From IMG/VR virus record IMGVR_UViG_3300020733_000046, positions 1-30,501 of that record: 30,501 nt of DNA. One strand, 5' to 3'. The notes below the pieces were generated by a model. It did no database searches, was not told the DNA's origin, and saw only the letters and a program-made list of their open reading frames with translations. This document shows positions 15,236 through 25,400 of the stretch, piece by piece (positions within the stretch are counted from its first letter, which is position 1; each line of letters opens with the position of its first letter). The DNA comes from a virus. The position numbers and the translations under genes are program-made.

Positions 15236-17230
15236 ATGCAAACTAAAATAGATGACAAATGGGTAGAAAAATTAAAAGAAGCAGATAGAGAACACCCAGG
15301 TTGGGGGTTACTTAAAGGCTTTGAAAGTTCTCTTGAAACGGCAGGAAATGTTGTCTCATCATTAGGTTCAGTTGCAGGATCTTTTTTTGTTGATACAAAA
15401 GCAATAGATAATTATAGGATTAGTTTGACCGATTTAGAAACCACATTGGGTGGTTTAGTTTCTGGTATATTTCAAGGTGGAGGAATCGGAGGAATTATTA
15501 CAGACTTGACAAATACAAGTTCAGCGGCTATTTCAAAAGTTATTTCCTCGTTTGCATCTTTAGATGCTGCAATGAGAAAAAACATGGAAGGTATTGGTGG
15601 ATATTATGGGGAATTTGCCGATGCTATGAGGGATCAGACTTTGGATATAACCGCTGCAACCCAAGGTATAGGAGTAGGTGCAACTGATGTTATTAATGGT
15701 TTAAAATCACTATCAGAAAGTAGTGGTAGGATGGCTCTTTATGGGACTGAAACAATGAAAACAGCTTTGACAGCTTCTGCTGCTTTTACCAAATCAAACA
15801 CACAAATACTTGAAAACGCTGAAAATTTTAGAAACGTAGGATTAGGTTTAGCAGATGCGGGAAGAGAGATTACCAAAATAGGAGAAGGTTCTTTAAAATT
15901 AGGACTGAATGCGAAAGAGGTAAGTGATACTGTAATTAAGAGTTTGGATAAAATGAATCAATTTGGTTTCAAAAATGGAGTAGAAGGATTGGGGAGAATG
16001 GTACAACAAGCTCAGTCTTTAAACATTGATATTAACAAAACATTAAGTATAGCGGAAAAATTATTTGACCCATCCCAAGCTATAGACTTAAGTGCTAACT
16101 TACAGGCTTTAGGAGGTGCGTTTGGTGACTTTGCCGACCCAATCAAATTGATGTACGATGCTACTAATAATGTAGAGAATTTACAAGACAGTTTAATAGG
16201 TGCAGCTAAAAATTTAGCAACATATAATGCTGAACAAGGAAGATTTGAAGTATCAGGTGCAAACCTTAGAAGAGCAAATGAAATGGCCAAAACATTGGGA
16301 ATGTCCACTGGAGAATTAACAAATATGGCAGTTAAGGCTGCATCTAAATTTGAAGCTTTATCTCAGTTAGATATGTTCCCAAGTATCACAAATGAACAAA
16401 AAGAATTCCTTTCAAACCTTACCACAATGAAGGAAGGAAAAATAGGGTTTGATATTCCAAAAGATATTGCACAAAAAATGTTCGGTACAGGAGCAGAGGG
16501 AGGATTTAAATCTATAGATGAAATGGCAGGACATATGGACGAATTTATGAAAATTCAAAAACAGATGTCCGATATGAAACCAGAAGATTTGGCAAGGGCT
16601 CAATACAACGCAATTACAAATATTTTGGACGATGTAAATGCAATTGCTTATCATATGGGTGCTAATGTTTATAGAAGTGATACACAACAAGATATGAGAA
16701 AAATTATGAGTGATTTCTCCAAAACACTTCATAATGAATTGAGTCCTGAAAAAATAAAAGAAGCAGAAAAATCACCCGGTGGAATAACAGAACTTGCTAA
16801 ATCCATAGGTCCAAAATTCCTTGATGCTTTTAAAAATTTAGGTGAAGATGCAGTAAAAGGTATGTTTGAAACTGTTGAAGGTAAAACAGAAGGGGATAAA
16901 ACTTATAATTCAGTTAAAACTTTTCTAAAAGATTCTATTGATAAAATACAAAGTGTTTCAAAACCAATATTTGAGAAGGGTAAAGAAGTAGGTAAAGATT
17001 TATTTGGTTCAAATTATAATCCAAGAAAACAAAAGAGTGAACTACAGAATAATGCAACAAATAATAGTAAAATAGAATTGACTGTAGCATTTGCAGGAAA
17101 TGTTCCATCATATGCAAAAAATGCTTTCGAAAGTTCAGAGTTCAGAACTGGACTAAGTACCGCTTTATCAAGTAGAATTGCGAAAGGTGATTATACATCA
17201 CCTAAAATAACAATACTCCCTAATACTTAA
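15236..17230 (+). CDS. Tail tape measure protein
   Basis: Protein of 664 residues, mainly helical and rich in A, S, G and K. It has a Gly-rich hydrophobic stretch near 78-90 (GIFQGGGIGGII), long amphipathic helices in the middle and a beta-like C-terminus (KIELTVAFAGNVP). It sits between the hub protein and the large baseplate genes, the usual place of the tape measure, which fills the tube lumen and sets tail length (T4 gp29 has 590 residues). Its length suggests a tail similar to or slightly longer than that of T4. No peptidase or lysozyme motif is seen. The start is ATG at 15236, no Shine-Dalgarno sequence. Confidence 0.8.
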   Translation: MQTKIDDKWVEKLKEADREHPGWGLLKGFESSLETAGNVVSSLGSVAGSFFVDTKAIDNYRISLTDLETTLGGLVSGIFQGGGIGGIITDLTNTSSAAISKVISSFASLDAAMRKNMEGIGGYYGEFADAMRDQTLDITAATQGIGVGATDVINGLKSLSESSGRMALYGTETMKTALTASAAFTKSNTQILENAENFRNVGLGLADAGREITKIGEGSLKLGLNAKEVSDTVIKSLDKMNQFGFKNGVEGLGRMVQQAQSLNIDINKTLSIAEKLFDPSQAIDLSANLQALGGAFGDFADPIKLMYDATNNVENLQDSLIGAAKNLATYNAEQGRFEVSGANLRRANEMAKTLGMSTGELTNMAVKAASKFEALSQLDMFPSITNEQKEFLSNLTTMKEGKIGFDIPKDIAQKMFGTGAEGGFKSIDEMAGHMDEFMKIQKQMSDMKPEDLARAQYNAITNILDDVNAIAYHMGANVYRSDTQQDMRKIMSDFSKTLHNELSPEKIKEAEKSPGGITELAKSIGPKFLDAFKNLGEDAVKGMFETVEGKTEGDKTYNSVKTFLKDSIDKIQSVSKPIFEKGKEVGKDLFGSNYNPRKQKSELQNNATNNSKIELTVAFAGNVPSYAKNAFESSEFRTGLSTALSSRIAKGDYTSPKITILPNT

Positions 17231-17249
17231 TAAATTCTTTATTTAAATC

Positions 17250-17257
17250 TATTTATA
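17250..17257 (+). promoter_or_regulatory. TATTTATA box upstream of the large baseplate operon
   Basis: This is an exact copy of the recurrent box, 13 bases before the ATG at 17271. It may drive the overlapping genes 17271-28232. Confidence 0.35.
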
Positions 17258-17270
17258 GAAAACAACAATA

Positions 17271-20200
17271 ATGCCGAGTTACTTAGATTTTAATTCTACA
17301 AACAATTTTAGAAAGGTTCTAATAGGAAGGACGTTACAACAACCTAATGGACCCCAAACATTTACAAGTAACAACTATGAAGCATCATCGTTATTAGATT
17401 TACCCAATATTAGTGGAGGTGGTGTAACTGAGGATCAATTATCTGAATTAAAACAATCTAAAACTATTAATATCTACAAACCAAGTGAATATTATGAAAA
17501 AGATTTGGAAGTTTTACCACGAAACGCTAATTTACAACTCTATCCATATTTTGCAGCAAGTGATCATTCTTTAGTCGGTATTGTTGGACAAACAGACAAC
17601 ACCAACAACGAGTCTGCACTTTATAAATTTGCGGTATCAAATATACTTAATAACCCGAATGGACCTGTTCATTCACGAATAGCACAAAATAATTTATCTG
17701 CCGGTAATGACGCTAATAGTTTGAGTACTCTTTTCAATAGTAATCAAAATACTGTAGGTAATATAATTGGAGGAAAGCAACCATTAGTTAAAGTTAATAA
17801 TTCGATTACAGTTGATCCAAATGCTAAAACAAATGTAGTTAATTTTTTTGGTGTACTTGAAGGTACGGATTCCTATGAAACAACAATACCTGGTCAATAC
17901 TTAACAAACCCAAACAATCCATTTGGTTCAGGACCATCAACAACAGTTGGTAATTTTGTTCAAGATGCCACAGGAGTTTTAGGTTCATTATTGGGTGCTA
18001 AAAACCCATTAGCGTTACAACAAAGACCATCTGATTTATTTTTTGAATATTTGGGTAGTAATCAAAAACAAAATTTATTAGATAATTTATCATATAATTC
18101 ATATGCCCCTGATTATTCATCTACGGCAATGGGTTTAACAAGTACAGGTGGTCCAAATATTGCAGGATCACTTGGTATTGGTTTATTAAGTGCAGCAGGA
18201 TTAGGTAATCCACCATCAACGGCATATATTGGTGACGATAGGATACATGATGTTTATTATGCAATGAATGACTTCAATGATAGACCTGTAAGAAGTCCAT
18301 ATTATTTAAGTCTTTTATTTGATCCTGTACAAACAAAACTTTTACAAATAGACACCAATATCGGAGAAAATGGTAGAATAGGTGGTAATTTAGTTTGGAT
18401 GAGTTACAACTCAACTAAATTGAATAAACTAGGTGCAGATAATCAACAATGGAATGGTCAATCTTCGGATTTTTCAAATATAGAATCAACCAATTTTGTG
18501 TTCCCCGAAAATTCAATATTAGGCCAAACACAAGATTTATTAAATACATTACCAAATACGGGTGGATCGGCAAGAGCTCACGTAGCTAATGTTATTGACC
18601 AAACCAGTAGAATTTTTCAAGATGGGGATGTGTTTATGGCAAGAGGTGCTGCCGTTCAATATACCGACCAATATGGTCAACAAAAGGGTATAGAATTTTG
18701 TAGAACATGGACAAAAGATAGACCCTATTATTCGTATTCAGATTTAATGCCGTTAGCATCAAACACTAATGATATTAAACAAAAGAAATACATTCCAACA
18801 TCCACACCTTATAGAAGAACTAACATAAGAAAGTACGATTCAAGTGTTTTATCATCTACTTGGAACTTGAACATAGCACCAATGTCAGATGGTAATAAAG
18901 GATTTACTAATTCTACAAATATAAGTTCAAGAACTGCAGGTGGAAAAGATTTTTACGCAAAAAAATACATGTTATCTATTGAAAATTTAGCGTGGGCAAC
19001 ATCAAATACACCAGGTTATACCGTTTCTGACTTACCATTTGATGAACGAGGACCAAATGGTGGTCGAGTTATGTGGTTCCCACCATATGATTTAAAAGTT
19101 TCTGAAAACAATACTGCATCTTGGGAAAAAAATATGTTTATAGGAAGACCAGAACCTATTTACACATATCAAAATACAACAAGAACAGGTCAACTTTCAT
19201 TTAAAGTAGTTGTAGATCATCCAAGTATTTTAAATTTATTAACAAGAGAGTATTTTAAAAATGTACCTGACGATCAGGCTGATAATTATATAAACGCATA
19301 CTTTGCAGGTTGTCAGGATTTAGATTTTTATACATTGGTAAGAACTTACACTAACTTAAATGATACTGATATAAATTTAGTATTAAGTTATTTGAACAAA
19401 AATGCTGATCCACAAACAATATCTAATTATAAAACACAAACTATTCCACCTGCAACCCAACAACAACCAACAACACCAACGGGAACGGAAGTAACTTTAC
19501 CAAATTCAGATTTATTTTTTCGAAATGATTATCCAATTAATAATGGTACAGGTATAAATGAGTTCAAATCAATAGACCCTTATAGTATTTTTGTTAATGA
19601 AATAACAGGAACGACATATCAAAATATTGCAATTAATAATTTAACGAATGGTATTAACAATATTTTAACATCCCCAACAGACGGAAATGACCTTTCAGAT
19701 TTAAAAATATTATCAAGTTATACAGATATCAAGACTGCTCAAAATAACGTGAGTTCAATTATAACAACTAACACAAGTTCATTACAGAAAGATTTTATAA
19801 TTGAATCTGATAGTTACAACAATCTTGTAATTTTCATCCAAAATTTGAAAACAGATATCAATAAAGGTAATTTAAATGGACAACAAGTTGTAATAAATAT
19901 TCAATCTTCATCATCCTATGTTGGTGATTTAACAAATAATTTAGCTTTATCAATTAGAAGATCACATTCAATTATTTTGGATATTTTGAATCAATTAGTT
20001 GAACCAGGAACCGATGTACCCGACAATTGGGGTAATTATATTTCATCATTCCCACCAACAAATAGTGGGTCATATACTACAAGTGTCTCTTATGATTTTT
20101 CAACAGATTTAAAATTTCAAAACGGAATTCATGGAACATTAATTATTAAGACATATAATAATGGAACGGCTACAGGAGTTTGTGCAGAGAAAACAAATTT

Positions 20201-22106
20201 TCATAATCAAAATTTACAAATATTTTCACCTATTGCATATGGGTGTAGAAAATCAAGTATATCTTCAACATATACACCACAACCACCTCCTTCAACAACG
20301 ACCACTAGTAACACTGCAACAACACCATTAACCAAAACTGCAATTGTACAAAACGGAAAAGTAACAACTAATCCAACATCATCCAAACCTTCAATTGATA
20401 CAATTAAAAAAATTATTGCTAAAACATTACAGGAATCGTATTATTTCAAACAATTAGAAGATACAAATCCAATAGCATTTAAATCTTTAAGAGAAAAATT
20501 AAAATATTTCCATCCAGGTTTTCATTCAATGACTCCCGAGGGATTAAATAGTCGTTTAACGTTCTTACAACAATGTTTAAGACCTGGAGACACTATACCA
20601 ATTAAGGGAACGTCAGAACCAAGTGATATTGGTGCTAGAAATACAACTTTCGGACCACCACCAATATGTGTATTAAGAATTGGTGATTTTTATCATTCTA
20701 AAATTGTAATTACAGATTTGAATATAACTTATGAAGATTCAACATGGGATTTAAATCCTGATGGAATCGGAGTACAACCAATGATTGCAAATGTAACTTT
20801 ACAGATTGCCTTCATTGGAGGTCAAGGATTAGAAACTCCTGTTAATACATTACAAAATGCTTTATCATCTAATTTTTATGCAAATACTGAAATGTATGAT
20901 GAAAGATCAACAGATACCAATACAACTATTGGTGGACAAACTGTTGAAGCATTCACAAAATCTTTCTTAGATGACTTACAAAAACCCTCACCAAAAACAG
21001 CCAGTTCTAATAATAATAGTAATGGTAATAAATTGAGTTCCCAAAAATACATTGGAGATTTACAAAATTCATCTTCAGATGGTACTGATGGTCAATTAGA
21101 ATATATAAAATTAATTACTGATGTGTTTACACAAACTACATCATATTTTACAAAATTTGAATCAACTTATAATGGAATTTTAACTAATTATGGGTCTTAT
21201 GTTGTTGATATGTTATTGTCAAACAATTATAGAACAATTAATCAATACAATATTTTTAATCAAACATCACCAACACCACAAGATGTAATAACGTTATTTG
21301 GTTTATTTACACCACCATCCGATTCAACATCAAATATTACTGTTTTTGGTAATAATTTATTATCAGCATTAAATGGGTTATCATATTCGGATCTTTGTAC
21401 AATTTTTGGTTTTAATTTCCTTACAGATAGTAAACAACAAATAGTTAATCAAATTCTATTTCCTTGGTTATTAAATTACGTAGGTACTGTTATTGAAAAT
21501 TTAAATCAAGATAAAACAATTAGTACATTCGAATCAACAAGAAATAATTTAATAAGTTGTTTAGATAAAATGAATTTTATTGTCCAATATGGATCGGATG
21601 GTCAATTGACATCAGATACTGTTGGAATAATGGCAACTTTGGATGGATTTGTTTCTTCTGATTTCTATTCTAATTATAGTACTTGTATTGACTATATTAA
21701 ATCAAATACTAACGAATATTTATATACACATTTCAATAATGACATTAATTTTAATGGTTCATATACATTTACAAATAATCAATTAAGTGATATATTGGCA
21801 GTATTCCTAAATGGGCAGACGGATAAAATATTAGGTTTGTTCTCATCTAATTCATTATTAAATGACAATAATACTGTGAATAAAATGACTAAATCGTTAA
21901 ATAAATTTATTTATAAACCAGCAGAAATTACTTTCAAAACTAACGGAACATTAACATCACCGACTGTTTCATCAGTTGAATTTGATATCAGTAGTATTGA
22001 TAATATAACAGATCAAACGATGTTAAAAAATTTACAGAATTTAAATTCTAATAATGTTCCCCCAATAAATAATTCTTTAAATTACTATAGAAATCCAAAT
22101 TCATGA
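17271..22106 (+). CDS. Very large baseplate structural protein with an OmpA-C-like domain
   Basis: Protein of 1611 residues. A structural N-terminal half (to about 720) is followed by a Pro/Thr linker (about 726-740). An OmpA-C-like region lies at about 843-912, with VVINIQSSSSYVGDLTNN then LALSIRRSHSIILDIL (R896, R897), resembling the GHTD...NxxLSxxRAxxV pattern of peptidoglycan-binding domains. A second linker (PPPSTTTTSN, about 1003-1020) leads to a conserved-looking domain at about 1045-1190 (KYFHPGFHSMTPEGLNSR, FGPPPICVLRIGDFYHSK, then WDLNPDGIGVQPMIA). That last pattern recalls baseplate/tube-junction proteins of contractile systems. The gene overlaps the gp53-like gene by four bases (ATGA), so the two are translationally coupled. 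The exact T4 counterpart is not known; baseplate assignment rests on context and the C-terminal domain. Confidence 0.7.
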   Translation: MPSYLDFNSTNNFRKVLIGRTLQQPNGPQTFTSNNYEASSLLDLPNISGGGVTEDQLSELKQSKTINIYKPSEYYEKDLEVLPRNANLQLYPYFAASDHSLVGIVGQTDNTNNESALYKFAVSNILNNPNGPVHSRIAQNNLSAGNDANSLSTLFNSNQNTVGNIIGGKQPLVKVNNSITVDPNAKTNVVNFFGVLEGTDSYETTIPGQYLTNPNNPFGSGPSTTVGNFVQDATGVLGSLLGAKNPLALQQRPSDLFFEYLGSNQKQNLLDNLSYNSYAPDYSSTAMGLTSTGGPNIAGSLGIGLLSAAGLGNPPSTAYIGDDRIHDVYYAMNDFNDRPVRSPYYLSLLFDPVQTKLLQIDTNIGENGRIGGNLVWMSYNSTKLNKLGADNQQWNGQSSDFSNIESTNFVFPENSILGQTQDLLNTLPNTGGSARAHVANVIDQTSRIFQDGDVFMARGAAVQYTDQYGQQKGIEFCRTWTKDRPYYSYSDLMPLASNTNDIKQKKYIPTSTPYRRTNIRKYDSSVLSSTWNLNIAPMSDGNKGFTNSTNISSRTAGGKDFYAKKYMLSIENLAWATSNTPGYTVSDLPFDERGPNGGRVMWFPPYDLKVSENNTASWEKNMFIGRPEPIYTYQNTTRTGQLSFKVVVDHPSILNLLTREYFKNVPDDQADNYINAYFAGCQDLDFYTLVRTYTNLNDTDINLVLSYLNKNADPQTISNYKTQTIPPATQQQPTTPTGTEVTLPNSDLFFRNDYPINNGTGINEFKSIDPYSIFVNEITGTTYQNIAINNLTNGINNILTSPTDGNDLSDLKILSSYTDIKTAQNNVSSIITTNTSSLQKDFIIESDSYNNLVIFIQNLKTDINKGNLNGQQVVINIQSSSSYVGDLTNNLALSIRRSHSIILDILNQLVEPGTDVPDNWGNYISSFPPTNSGSYTTSVSYDFSTDLKFQNGIHGTLIIKTYNNGTATGVCAEKTNFHNQNLQIFSPIAYGCRKSSISSTYTPQPPPSTTTTSNTATTPLTKTAIVQNGKVTTNPTSSKPSIDTIKKIIAKTLQESYYFKQLEDTNPIAFKSLREKLKYFHPGFHSMTPEGLNSRLTFLQQCLRPGDTIPIKGTSEPSDIGARNTTFGPPPICVLRIGDFYHSKIVITDLNITYEDSTWDLNPDGIGVQPMIANVTLQIAFIGGQGLETPVNTLQNALSSNFYANTEMYDERSTDTNTTIGGQTVEAFTKSFLDDLQKPSPKTASSNNNSNGNKLSSQKYIGDLQNSSSDGTDGQLEYIKLITDVFTQTTSYFTKFESTYNGILTNYGSYVVDMLLSNNYRTINQYNIFNQTSPTPQDVITLFGLFTPPSDSTSNITVFGNNLLSALNGLSYSDLCTIFGFNFLTDSKQQIVNQILFPWLLNYVGTVIENLNQDKTISTFESTRNNLISCLDKMNFIVQYGSDGQLTSDTVGIMATLDGFVSSDFYSNYSTCIDYIKSNTNEYLYTHFNNDINFNGSYTFTNNQLSDILAVFLNGQTDKILGLFSSNSLLNDNNTVNKMTKSLNKFIYKPAEITFKTNGTLTSPTVSSVEFDISSIDNITDQTMLKNLQNLNSNNVPPINNSLNYYRNPNS

Positions 22107-22432
22107 GTAGAAGTTATTTAAATAGATATCAATATTTTGTTAATGATTCAGGTAATTTCAATATAGTACCGGGAATTGAACTACCAATTAAATCAACCGA
22201 TCAATATGTACAATACAAAAAAGGAAAAGATAGGTTAGATAAATTATCACAACAATATTATGATTCACCATTATTTGGTTGGTTAATCATGCAAGCGAAC
22301 CCATCAGCGGGTGGACTTGATTTTCTAATACCTGATAATTATATTCTTAGGATTCCTTTTCCGTTAACAACAACTTTACAGGATTATAAAACAGCGGTAG
22401 ACACGTATAACTTATATTATGGCCAACAATAA
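22103..22432 (+). CDS. 53: Baseplate wedge protein, gp53-like, LysM-type
   Basis: Protein of 109 residues. It starts RYQYFVNDSGNFNIVPGIELP, continues with KGKDRLDKLSQQYYDSPLFG and WLIMQANP, and ends near LRIPFPL. The middle is a LysM-like motif (G-xxDxLxxLSxxYY...WxIxxAN), as in T4 gp53 and related baseplate wedge proteins, which are longer in T4 (196 residues). It probably joins the wedge to the hub. The start overlaps the previous gene (ATGA), and its last 14 bases overlap the next gene, so three baseplate genes form one coupled unit. Confidence 0.8.
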   Translation: MSRSYLNRYQYFVNDSGNFNIVPGIELPIKSTDQYVQYKKGKDRLDKLSQQYYDSPLFGWLIMQANPSAGGLDFLIPDNYILRIPFPLTTTLQDYKTAVDTYNLYYGQQ

Positions 22433-25400
22433 TTTATCTGGTAATGAAAATATATTAGTAAAAATAGATCAAAACAATTTAATTTATATTGATCCGAATA
22501 ATGTCATTGACAGTACAGGAAAAATAGTACCAAGAGGAATTGAACAAGAAAAATTAGTTACATATGTTAATTTAGAGGCTGATATAATACCAAGAACAAT
22601 ATTAGCTGCTAATAATGATAAAATAACATATACCTCAATTGCTAAAGGAACTCTTAATTTTCTAAAAAATCAAGATGGTCGTGATTACGATACAACATGG
22701 ACTAATTCATATGGTGAAACTACATTAAACAGCGTTAGTGGAAATATATCAGGAAATTTTTCTAAACCAGATACATCTGGTCAATCATTAGGAATCTCTT
22801 CAATTAGTATTTTAATTAAAGGAGCTAACTTTGTTCCTCAAGTTAATATCAATTTTATAGATGTTAGAGGAAAAACATTATTTGAGGCTCCAGATGATTC
22901 ACCTTATAATGCGTTTTTTCATTTACCATGGCCAATATTCTATTTGACCGTTAAAGGATATTATGGTCAAGCAATTAGATATAGATTACATCTCGTAAAG
23001 TTTAGTTCGAAATTTAATGAAGCGAACGGTAATTTTGAAATTACAACAAACTTTGTAGGTTCTACATATGCATTTATGAATGATATACCACTGAAAGGTG
23101 TTTTAAACGCCCCTTACATGTATAGTTATGACAATCAAACACCTTCAACTAAACAATATAATGCACAATCTCAAACATATAATGTAACAGTTAATAAATT
23201 ATCAAGAGGATATGAATTATTAACATCTGTTTATGCTGAGTACAAATTAATGGGATTATTAGATCCGAATTTTCCTGTCAAAACTTTGAAAGAATTAGGA
23301 GAAACAGCTAAAATTCTTGATAAAATTTTAGAAAGAGAAATCTTTTCAGGAAAAAATAGTGGTATTGATCCCAAAATTTTACAAGCAATGAAACAATTAG
23401 GTGAGGCAGTGGAAACTTATCAAAGAGACATAACTACTTGGAAAAATCGATATTCAAAAAATCAAACTTTTACCAATAATAATATTGTTTATAATTATTT
23501 GGTTGGTAATGGAGAAGATGCTACAACATTAAAGAATATAATAGGAACCTCAAGTAACACATTGGAAAATATCATTTTAATTAATAATAAAAAAATCCAA
23601 GATGTTAACGACCTAATTAATTCTGTAAAAAATAAAAATAAAGATTTACCTGTAGTAAACATTCAAACAATTTCATTTGATAAAACCTTATATTCTTCGA
23701 AAGAAGGATTAGTTGGTGTTGCAATATCATATATCTTAAATTTGGTAAATGATATTGCTAACAAATACAATCAAGAAAAACAAAATATAGATAATTTTTT
23801 AGAAAAACGAATCAATACAGTATTAAAAGATCCTAAGTTAGGTATTGGATTTGAACCAACAATTAGAAATATTTTTGCGGTAATTTGTGCTAATGCAGAT
23901 GTTTATATAAGACTTTTAAAAGAAACACATCAGAAAGCATTCGATGCTGGTCCAAATCGAAAAAACATGGTGAATCAGTTTTCAATCGAGACTAAAAATA
24001 ATAACAACATTTATCCTTGGCCTGAAATTAGAAAAAAAACAGATAAAGGAAAACAACAAGTTATAGCTTACCCAGGTGAAGCTGAATTAATAAGTAAATT
24101 ACAGTCAGATAAAGCAAGTATATGGCCTGAAGTACAATTTTTGGAAAATTATTATAAAATAACTACATTGTCAGTAGATCCAAATGGAACAAAAGAGGCA
24201 ACAGCTAGTAATGTAAATTTTATATTTCCAAATAATTTACCCACTAAAAATGTACGAAGTGTTTCTACATCATCTAATTTGTTTTATAATATTCCTTATT
24301 ATAATCAAACACCATCCTCATTTATATATGAAATATGGGAAAGATGTTATTTCTTTTCATTATTCGATTCGTTCAATTCGGAAACAATAAATGAATTGGC
24401 TCAAGTTGAATTTGATAATAATATTAAAAATATCATTAATAATGGTTATAATGATAATAGTGAACTTATAAGTTTACTAAAAACAATTACAGTACCTATG
24501 CCAACAGGAAATGTTCAGTTGTTTACTGTAATTCAAAATATGTTATCACAATTATCACCATTTCAAGGAATGTCATATTATAATGATCAATTACCAACAA
24601 CACCATATTTGATTAATGTTATGAACAATCCGTTTAAAACGGAACAGTACATTAATATAACAGATACTAATAACAATGATTCATCATATACCAAAACAAG
24701 TCAATTTCTAAATAGCTATCAAAACGAACCATATAGAAATGACATTTATCCTTTTAGTTCATCCCTTTATAAACAATATGTAGAAAAATATAATCTTAAT
24801 ATCAAAGGGTTATTTAATATCGATACTATAAATGGATTTATTTGTTCACCTAAGAAAAATAATTTTTACGTTAATTCAGTTTATACTACTAATCTTTTTG
24901 TAAACGATTTAACAATTGGTTCAACTAAAATTAATATAGTAAACACACCATATTTTCATAACCAACTTTTTACTGATTTCAATAGTGAAGGTGTTTATGG
25001 GAAATATAAAGGATCTGCTTATTTATTATTAAACTCATTACCTTTTAATGATTTATTTAATTCAAAAGATAATATTTTTTATTCTTCTATTTTTAAGGAA
25101 ATTGGAGCAACACATTTTATTCCGTATCATTTGATACTTAAATGGGGTTCAATTTATCATAGATATAAAAATTATTTATTAAATGGAGTTGATATACTTC
25201 AAGGAAGTTTAAACAATAATTTTCAAACACAACCAGTCAATATAAGTGAATTTTTTGACAATAATACAAATGATACTTTCAGTATAGATTATGGAGGAAA
25301 CACTTATGACATTTCATATTCATATGAAAATAACATGGGTATTCATCCGTTTTATGATGCTATATTTCATCAAATCATAAATGGATATGATCATTATAAT

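Noticed and set aside
16412-16732. 106-codon minus-strand ORF opposite the tape measure
   Set aside because: It is rich in Cys, His and Ile as expected for an antisense shadow, with no start context or family pattern.
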